Shown here piece after piece: positions 56,020-64,000 of a DNA stretch of 64,000 bases. Made by a program: the position numbers and the translations under genes. The DNA comes from Ilex aquifolium (taxonomy: Eukaryota; Streptophyta; Magnoliopsida; Aquifoliales; Aquifoliaceae): contig OX637403.1 of assembly GCA_951799425.1 (NCBI GenBank), positions 25,572,811 to 25,636,810 of the forward strand, written 5' to 3'. Positions within the stretch are counted from its first letter, which is position 1, and every line of letters begins with the position of its first letter. Under the pieces are notes generated by a model. It made no database searches. It had not been told where the DNA came from and saw nothing but the letters and a program-made list of their open reading frames with translations.

Positions 56020-59000
56020 CTAATACCAGCAAAACCTCATAACAGCTTTCAGTTCCTTCTCATCAGCACAATTATATCCCAATAGGTAAGCTCGTGCTGC
56101 AACAGAAGCACATCAAAGACCAATAAAAACAGAATTTCTCACCAAAAAAAAAAGGTACCATACTGAAAAGATTAGGGGGAATTTAATATATACCAAAACG
56201 CCCAGATTCCATGAATGGCTCTGTTTCATCTGTAACACCACCTTGTGGCTGTTCCTAAATTTTAAACCAAAAAGGATAAGGGATGAATATCAAGTTCAAA
56301 GACAACTGAAACAGGAACTATCCTGCTTGACAGGGTCAATCAAAATAACTAGTTTGTTTGCACTTTAAGCTAGTTGGCAAGTCAAATAAGTACGATAATC
56401 ATGCAAGAGATTGCACCTTGAGGGGATAGAAATTTAAATCATTCTCATGACTGTCTTACAGTGAAGACTTTCATATAAGCACACGACTTGGGCATTCCAT
56501 CATTGCCAGGCATGGCTCTAAAATTTCTTTCATATACCAACTTTGTTCTCCATATATATCCTCTAATGGTTCTTTTAATGGACCATAACATTATTACCAC
56601 ATGATAAGAAGCATAAGGATTTTTGGACAAGACTGAATCCTAACTGATGCATGTCAAGTCCACTCCAACTATTACATTCCCAAAGTAGAAGAATAAATAA
56701 AAAATGAGCAGGCTACCTACAGATACTATAAGAATGAAATAATGTAACAGGTAATAGAGGCTGTGCACCACCTCAATGCAAATGTAATCTAATATTTTTG
56801 CAAACATACTAGAGTAGAAATTTCTTACGTCTGGTTCCATTTCAGCTGGTGACAGTAATCTATCAAAACAGTGGCCAGAAATTGTACAAACCAAGAGCTC
56901 ATTGGTAGGGTCCAGAACAACTTCTCGGCATGTATCATCACATACTGCATCGAAGATAGAAAAAAGGAAACCCATAAGCTTCACACTCATTACCATGTTT
57001 TCGACAGACTAGTTTGCAATGTCAAATAACTAATGATTTCGTACCATGAACATGTCCAGTTTTCTCACAAACAAAAGCATCTCCAATTTGGTGGTAAGAG
57101 CATGTTTCTCCAGAACAGCCATGATCAGAGACCACCTTATCGGTCAGGCCTCTGCTTCTCTTCCATATGGATACTTGATCAGAAACAGTCTTGTCAAGAA
57201 TGATGCGGTCATTCACCTTCAAAAGTGAAAAATGCATCGAAAACAATTGATGAAAAACCAACACTTACAGTTAACAGGAGAAAGGAGATCTCATTCTCCA
57301 ATGCATGGCTGATCCACAACAAAAAAACACATGCCAAAGAGATCCAGAATCGAAGATCAAATGGTTCATCAGATCTTTGATGTCACAAAAATACAGTAAA
57401 AAGAGGGCATTGCAAGTACTGCAATCATCAGAGCTCCCACAGATGTGCACACCGATCCAACTAAGCATACACAAAAGAAGGGTGCCTGCACACTTGCTTC
57501 TGTAAAGCACACAACAACATACATGCAAGAGGGTGACCTTAAGCAAATAGAACTCAAATGTCATAATAAAACAGGCTTTAACATAGCAACCCTTGTCTTT
57601 CTACAACAAAAGCAGGAAAGAGATAGCAAATCACAAAAGGGAATTTTACAACATTCTTATCCTTCAAATGTGTGTGTGAGAACTTTGATCTATAGATCCG
57701 TCCTTTGTGGAAACTATTAATAAAGGAGATTTCAAGACCATATATTTGTATTATGAACACAGAAACCATAAGAAACAGCCATCAAGCCACATTTAGACAT
57801 GTAAAAAGCACATGTCACAGGCAAAAATCCAGTCTCCAGTCTACCTGAGAAGGAAGAGGTGCTTGGCTTCTCTTCGCTACCTGCATTTGGATGTAATATT
57901 CTTTAAACTCAGATGGGCAGTTTCTAACAAACTCAACCATATCCTCTTCATCACGCTGAAAAAAGAAAGAACTGCTCAGAACTTAAATTTCAATCTATGT
58001 CTAACGATAAGCATCAAATGTGTCAAATAGAAAATAAAGGTCGGCCCAGACTATCCTAAAAACAAAACATACAGATATTTCCAAGTAGACTCCTACAATA
58101 ACAAGTAAATAAGATTCTCAACTATTCTGCTTTCCCTTTTTTTCTTGGATATGGAATCTCTAGTTTGCAAAAGTTCTGTAGGCACTAGTTCCACAGTTAA
58201 TCCTCCCATTAAATAGTAAAGACAACTCCTATTCTGTGGAACATATAACTTTACCATTAGTATGCTGTGCAACATGACAAGCACATTCAAATTCAGTTAT
58301 AAATATACCTGAATGTAAAGCTTTTTCCAAGCACAATCCCGCAACATTTTTGTAGGGGACAGCAGACCCCACCGCATACAGTACCTACACAAACATGGTT
58401 CTTAAGTGCAACTTGAAACAAACAAACTTCATCTCATTTCAAACATTCTATCAAATGCTCCCAAGTTTCATAAATGTGCAAACGAACAAGAGGCATCTTT
58501 TATCTGCTGAGTCCAGAAGAGAAGGGTGGAGAGTGTGGAGCCAAAAAGGGTGTTGTCAGGTCTTCACTTATTTACTTAATTCTTTAGGTATTTTTAGTTA
58601 TTCTGACAAGACTAGATGACCACTAAAACCAAATTCTGCAAGAGAACTGAAACCATACCGGTGTTATAATACATCAAGAAATACAACCGAAGTGCAAGTT
58701 TGTCTCATTCAAATTAATGGTGTATCAGCCCCGAGTAGATCTAAAGGTCATTTAGAGAAAGCTCAGTAATATCAACATCATCGGGACACTAGATATCAGT
58801 CTAAATAAGGACACCCACCCACCACACTCCACAAGGTTATTTACCTCCGAATGCCAATGCTTGAGAATAACACAGATCATCTGTTGTGCAACCTGCACCT
58901 CAACAATGATACACTAAACCATGTAGAAAGTATGAATCAATGTAAATCTAAATAAAATGCCACTTCCTCGAATTGGAGGAACCCCAACAATCGCAGGTTA

Positions 59001-60506
59001 AAACCTCATGAGTCCTTCAAAGATATTCACTTCTGAAAAACATTAATAATCACTTTTGTAGTTAGAAAACGATGCATGCATTATCCCTACATGCCTTCTA
59101 GTCATAGACATTAAAAAAAAAAACAGGATTTCTTTTTCTAGTTTTCTTACTCAACAAGTGATACACATGCTCCAACCGCAGCTTGAATCCTACAGCTCCC
59201 CCTTTAGGAATGGCAGGAGATATCACTAAGGTCATTATGACTCATTAACTAGAGGTCTCTCAGATATTGTAAATCATTTGGTCATCAAATAAGGCTATTG
59301 ATTCTTTCAACCACCTTTGTTGTGGGTGCTTTTTATTTTTGTGTGTATCATTTTTTCGGCCTTTTTTTTGGTGGGAAGGGGGGAATCTGGATTGGAAAGT
59401 GAAAACACAACGACATCAAACACAAGAAATACTCACAGGCGACGCCACAAGGATTCATCAGAAGCAGCATTATTGAGGAATCTACAGACCAGTGAACATG
59501 CTCTAAGATCCTGCAGCAGTCATCGTCATAAAAACAACTCAACCATATTTAAAAGAATTAAAAAATAGCATACAGGTAAGATTGTATATGCATACATGAC
59601 CTGATATATATGGTACCTCTGAGGATAGGAACTTAAGAATGTGATGGAAGAGTTCAGGAGGGATCTTGCTGAATATCACTGCTCTACTGCTCACACCCTC
59701 ACAACTATCAAGACCAACCTTACCCTTCAATGTCGATGGAGCTTGAAAATCAACTGATGACAAAAATGATCGCATCACAATAGAATTTCCTTCCCCATTG
59801 TCGCTCTCAACTCTATATCTCTTTGCTTCCCTCTCGTCACTCTCTCCCTTCTGAACCATTTTCTCATCTTCCTGCAACAAATCTTCCAATTCAGCCAATT
59901 ATAATATGTATATAATCTAATTTTGCAGCTGAGCTCACAGCTCATTTCTGATACACTTCGCTGAATTATCATTAACGTGGATGATAATTGAAAATAATAT
60001 CCACATTGATACTGAGACAAACTGCCACATAAGTAACATGCGGTTGATTTCAATAAGGGCAAAATGAAATGATTTTATTTTCAAAGGACCTCAAAAATTC
60101 GGCACAGAACAAATTTAGGCAGACAAAATCCTGAAAAGATTCAATTTTCCAAAAAAAAAAAACTCAGAATTTCATCATTGAAACACACATACACAAAAAA
60201 AAAATTATTATATAATTCAAACCTGCTATGTTCAAAACACTGTGAATCCAATTGAACCGATTGTATGGACGTACACTCAAATTCCCAAAAAATTCAGTTT
60301 TGAAACAGACGAAACTAAAATACACTATGTAAATATGCTATAAATCAAAAACCCTAAAAAGCTGTACATTTGAGACATAGACGACATTCAAATTGAAGCA
60401 AGCAACCAAAAATTAGAAACTCTGATACCTGATCGGACAATTCGGATAGGACCTCCGATTCGAGGAATTGAGCGAGAATTTCGTCTTCATCGTCCGAAAT
60501 TGTCAT
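56020..60506 (-). CDS. SKIP31: F-box protein SKIP31-like
   Basis: Nine exons (minus): 60,506-60,429; 59,871-59,617; 59,510-59,437; 58,384-58,309; 57,955-57,845; 57,216-57,045; 56,944-56,829; 56,254-56,194; 56,096-56,020. All are GT-AG and join in frame to 339 aa. It starts [10 protein letters not shown] with an acidic N-terminus; the F-box is at about 94-137 ([24 protein letters not shown] then SLWRRL). The C-terminal half is rich in Cys/His ([34 protein letters not shown]), a zinc-binding-like pattern conserved in SKIP31, and ends [13 protein letters not shown]. Family role: substrate-recognition subunit of an SCF (SKP1-cullin-F-box) ubiquitin ligase; targets not deducible here. Naming is from remembered similarity to Arabidopsis SKP1-interacting partner 31. 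The start codon is 82 bp from a divergent ORF. Confidence 0.9.
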
Positions 60507-60588
60507 AATTACCTGCAAGCTCAAACTAAAAAAAACCCCAATTCATAGATAAATATGTATCTCTGTGTATAAGAATTTGGTCAGAGAT

Positions 60589-60804
60589 ATGGCCGGCGGC
60601 AAACGGAATTTCACGTCGGCCGATCTGAGACACGGACTGAATCGAGACCTTATGGAGGAAATAGACCGACAGAGCCAGAACGAGAGACGTACAATATTGG
60701 TGGGTCGCGTGAGGGGTGCTTTCGGGTCGGGTGGGTACTATATTATGGAGCCCCAGTACAGTAGGAGCTTGGTTGACACCTACGAAGCACGGATACTTCG
60801 TTGA
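60589..60804 (+). CDS. Small unrecognised ORF, divergent from SKIP31 and truncated by a MITE
   Basis: Starts MAGGKRNFTSADLRHGL, is strongly hydrophilic (many Arg, Glu, Gln) with a GAFGSGGYY segment, and is GC-richer than its surroundings. At 60,780 a MITE begins, so the last eight codons are MITE sequence. The uninterrupted target would have continued past TSD ggttgacac at 61,417. Its ATG is 82 bp from that of SKIP31 on the other strand, suggesting a shared promoter. Could be a small real gene, a leader ORF, or chance. No family recognised. Confidence 0.35.
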   Translation: MAGGKRNFTSADLRHGLNRDLMEEIDRQSQNERRTILVGRVRGAFGSGGYYIMEPQYSRSLVDTYEARILR

Positions 60805-61416
60805 GGTTGACGTACTGGTATCGGATACTTTATTGGATACGATACTCGTCGGATACTCGAGGATACAACTTCTACGTATCCGATAATAATTAAATATTAT
60901 GATACTTCACGGATACTTTTGTAGTCGAGCAACATATATAATTTTTTAGTTGAACTTTTAACATCTCTTTTCGAATTCACATACCATACAATATATTAAC
61001 AAAAAATTCATATTACTTCAAAGGTACATGAGTGTTTTTTAAGTATTATCTACAATTACATGTCAAAAGAGTATAAAATAAAGTTATTACATTATAATTT
61101 TAGTAAAATTACTTCTAAATACTAGGTAAATATTAGGTTGGATTCCTTTAATTAGTCACTTCACTTTGTGAATATATCACAGCGATACGATATATATTTT
61201 CTTGAAATTAAAAGAATTACTAATTTTTCTTATTATATGTTAAAGAACTACCAAAATATATAAGTATTAAGTTGGTTGAAAATAATAAAAATAGTAAATA
61301 TATTTTATTATAGTCGTATCTTGGCCGTACCCGTATCCTATTTTTTTAGACTTTGTCGTATCGCCGTATCCGTATCGTCTCGTACCCGTATCTCATATCC
61401 GTATCCGTACTTCATA
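60780..61416. mobile_element. Mutator-like MITE (637 bp), copy 2
   Basis: Perfect 9-bp target duplication GGTTGACAC (60,771-60,779 and 61,417-61,425). The ends, CTACGAAGCACGGATAC and inverted TATGAAGTACGGATAC, match copy 1 at 28,259-28,893 in sequence, length and orientation (GGATACTT, ACTCGTCGGATACT, CCGTACCCGTAT). Non-coding. Confidence 0.9.
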
Positions 61417-61425
61417 GGTTGACAC

Positions 61426-62015
61426 TATACACTACAGTTATGGCTTGTTTGGTTGTCCTATTGTAAAATAATGAATTGTATTACGTACTACGAGTTAATT
61501 CCGTATAGGTGGATAAAATATAAGATTAAATATGGAATAAAAATATTACGCATTATAATTCAATGTTTGGTAAGACACTGGATTAAGAATAGAATAATAG
61601 AGTGGCAGTTACATATTGACTAAAAAAACCATCAATCTTGTATAATTATTAATATTTTTGTTTATCTATTGGATAAAATAGTAAATTTATAACTTAATAC
61701 GCTTGCATTGGATTATAATATTACCTTTCTAGGTAGTGCTATAATCGACTTAATAATACAAATACAATGTATTATTTGGATAAGCAGTGTATTATTTGGA
61801 TAAAAAATTAAAATAAGACTATATAGTACATATAATTTTTTGCAACTAAATACTGTATAAGTTTGAGTTAAAGAGTCTTAATCTGTTATGATTCTATAAT
61901 TCACCTTTTAATACTACAATTAAATGACCCCTTATTGTGTTTGTAAAAGCTTGGGTTGTAACTTGAAAATATAAGGCGGATAATGCTAGCAAATGAAGAA
62001 TTTTTAATAAAAATT
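61426..62015. other. AT-rich intergenic stretch
   Basis: No gene or clear repeat. It contains repeated ttggataaa/attatttgg phrases (about 61,770-61,805). Confidence 0.4.
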
Positions 62016-62533
62016 GGGTTAATTATACTAGAAGTCTCTAAAGTATGAAATTTGTCTCATTTTGGTTCCTAATATTTCAATTGCATCATTTTAGTCTCTG
62101 AAGTATTGAATATGTTTCTATATGGTTCTTCAATAAGACAACGTCCAAATTGTTAACAAAATTTTATCATAAACTTGTCACGTAATACCTAAATATGAGC
62201 AAAAAAATAATTTAAATAACTTTTGACCAAATTTTTACCCAAATTTTGGTCAAAAAATATCTAAATTACATAGTTTTGATTATGAGTTATCCAAATTTTA
62301 GTCAAGAACTACCCAAATTTTGGTCAAAAGCGACCCAAATTATTTTTTACCCATATTTAGATATCACATGATAAGTTTATGATAAAAAATCGTTAACAAT
62401 TTAGATGTTGTGTGGTTGAGGAAACACATAAAAATATATTTAATATTTCAGGTACCAAAATAATGCAATTAAAATATTAGGAATTAAAATAAGACAAACT
62501 CTATATTTTAGGAACCTCCAATGCAATTAACTC
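62016..62533. mobile_element. Mutator-like MITE (518 bp) with long terminal inverted repeats
   Basis: Perfect 9-bp duplication ATAAAAATT (62,007-62,015 and 62,534-62,542). The ends are GGGTTAATTATACTAGAAG and, inverted, GAGTTAATTGCATTGGAGG, with similarity running about 90 bp inward (ttgtctcattttggttcct / ttgtcttattttaattcct). The centre has tandem 'ttttggtcaaaa..acccaaat' phrases. Non-coding. Confidence 0.85.
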
Positions 62534-62542
62534 ATAAAAATT

Positions 62543-63594
62543 TAAAAACTTTCTAAAAAAAAACACTTTAAATTACTATAATAACTAGTCTATTTAGTCC
62601 AATACTTGGATAGTAATTATTTAGTCTAATACGTTGTTTGGTTAATAAATTATTTCATCGTATTAATATTGAATTAACAAAAATACCATCAATCAACTCT
62701 AATGTTTGACAATACCAACATGAATGATATATCATCATCAAAGCATTTTTTTTTGGTTGATGACTGTTTGATTTTATCAATTGTGAGATTATAATAATAA
62801 ATGTATACAATATTACATTTAAATTGAATTATAATACTTTCATAATACAAATCTATAGTATAAAAAAATACGATAAATATACGATTAATATACATATTTA
62901 CAATTAATATGAAATTAAATTTGCCTATTAAATAAAATATTAAATTCGATTAAATAAATAATAATACAATCTAATATTTAATTCACTTATAATACACCTA
63001 CCGAACCCAAAGTATATTATGTATAAATCATAGAATATCTCAAGATTCTCAACTATCCTAAATTTAAATTTCATGTCCCAAATTTCTTCTTCTTCATCAA
63101 TAAACCCCTAACCATGACAAAATTTGCTCTTTTTTTTCCTTCAAAAATACCATTCATGCCCCTGACATTAAGATAGATGATATGAACGTCCCCTCACTTT
63201 AAAAAAATGACACGACAACACCAATCTTTGTTAATAGCCTATATTCATACCACACTCGTGGAGCTATTTCGAACGCATACCCCCCTGTAAAGAAAACAAC
63301 CATCAATCTAACAAGGAATCTAGAGAATTTCACAGCTACTTCATTGCCCATAGTTTCCATTGACAAGCCTAAAACTTATCAAATTGGAAAACCTCTATGT
63401 TAAAAATCCCAGAACATAGTTCTTGTCATTGGATAACATAGCATTGGAACTGTGCACCAAAATTCACGATCATGAATTCAAACATGGATGGCCAAAAGGA
63501 AGGGGTGATAGAAAGAAAAGAAAAATGGAACATTTCAAGTGCACTAGAATTATCCAGATGAGATCACAAGGTTTTGCAAAAGCCCCAGCAAAGT
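62543..63594. other. Intergenic region, probably including the SWIB gene 3'UTR at the right
   Basis: AT-rich, no gene recognised. A + strand ORF at 63,423-63,668 starts at TTG and runs antisense to the SWIB exon; I treat it as chance. Confidence 0.4.
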
Positions 63595-63720
63595 TCAGCC
63601 AGCCTTTTGAAAATGCTGAGACAATAATCTTGCAACCTCCAGAAACCCAACACAATCCTTCCCATTAAAGATGGTCTTCAATTTCTCATCACAAAAGATC
63701 TCTTTCTTGTTTGCTGGGTT
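63595..63720 (-). CDS. Last exon of a SWIB/MDM2-domain protein gene (partial)
   Basis: On the minus strand, after acceptor TTTGCAG (63,721-63,727), 41 codons and TGA encode NPANKKEIFCDEKLKTIF and GFLEVARLLSQHFQKAG. This is the C-terminal half of a SWIB domain (BAF60b type: ..N.R.I.CDEKLK.IF....VGFLEI..L...HF). Small plant SWIB proteins of this kind end just after the domain, as here, and several are chloroplast or mitochondrial nucleoid proteins while others relate to chromatin remodelling; which applies cannot be told. The exon phase fits an intron just before NP. Upstream exons lie beyond 64,000 or in 63,728-64,000, where I could not identify one. Confidence 0.8.
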   Translation of the reverse strand, partial: NPANKKEIFCDEKLKTIFNGKDCVGFLEVARLLSQHFQKAG

Positions 63721-63727
63721 CTGCAAA

Positions 63728-64000
63728 GAAACACAGCAATGTCAGGACACGAGAGAACAAGCATATCTTTTGAAGAGCACAAGTTTTGAATAACTTATGG
63801 AGCATATGGACATGAATCCAAGACTGACAACCCCAAACTCTTCCTTTCACCCAATTTTATTTAAGGCGTAAAGTGAAGTTCAGATCTAGTGATGCCTAGG
63901 TGAGAGGCGACAGGCGAAGCGAGAACTTCACCAAGGCAGTGCGAACAATGTGAAAACCAATCAAATATTAAAGTTCCAGCTTCTCACATACTAAATGTTC
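63728..64000. other. Probable SWIB gene intron with a repeat piece
   Basis: No exon recognised. The segment gatgcctaggtgagaggcg..ggcgaagcgag (about 63,890-63,920) is GC-richer and looks like the start of a dispersed plant repeat cut by the window end. Confidence 0.35.

Overview
This is nuclear DNA from a flowering plant, most likely a eudicot. The signs are AT-rich, intron-bearing genes with GT-AG splice sites, a plant CC-NB-ARC-LRR (NLR) resistance gene, plant-type ABCE/RLI2, SKIP31 and glycine-rich A3-like genes, and a dense load of plant transposons (Tat-lineage Ty3/Gypsy, hAT and Mutator-like MITEs, Helitrons, a LINE fragment). No organellar or bacterial features were seen.

Layout. 1-16,260: an RPM1-like CNL gene on the + strand, split in its N-terminal coiled-coil part by a complete 13.6-kb Tat-type LTR retrotransposon (105-13,740, minus strand, TSD ctaag, LTRs differing at 3 of 661 positions). 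The element carries a full gag-pol frame. In the opposite orientation, beyond the 3' end of pol, it also carries two spliced genes related to each other (aORF1 and aORF2) with a domain resembling the Pfam 'putative gypsy type transposon' family. A 54-bp tandem repeat with two hairpins per unit lies between the convergent gene ends. 16,261-18,965: NLR 3' flank, a 750-bp hAT-like MITE, and a broken second copy of the NLR's LRR tail and 3' flank. 20,224-30,990: a complete ABCE2/RLI2 gene (minus strand, 11 coding exons, 605 aa). Its introns hold a LINE fragment and two MITEs.

31,603-34,734: a Mutator-like MITE and a 1.0-kb non-autonomous Helitron filled with CCA repeats. 35,093-55,138: a direct duplication of a 4.7-kb block, each copy holding one glycine-rich protein A3-like gene (minus strand, both intact). 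The copies flank about 10.6 kb that begins with a Helitron-type 5' end and continues as a tandem array of a 1.22-kb unit. One array unit is interrupted by a gag-only LTR retroelement and another by a probable solo LTR. 56,020-60,506: F-box gene SKIP31 (minus strand, 9 exons, 339 aa). A small unrecognised ORF starts divergently 82 bp away and is cut by a MITE of the same family as one in the ABCE2 intron. 63,595-63,720: last exon of a SWIB-domain protein gene that continues off the right edge.

The host genes (NLR, ABCE2, the two A3-like genes, SKIP31, the SWIB gene) look like ordinary unlinked functions. What is distinctive is the transposon architecture: a retrotransposon with its own antisense spliced gene pair, and a Helitron/tandem-array block between two gene copies where the second copy appears to keep the Helitron's empty target site. 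Exon coordinates were read by eye from splice consensus and frame continuity. No alignment or database search was run.
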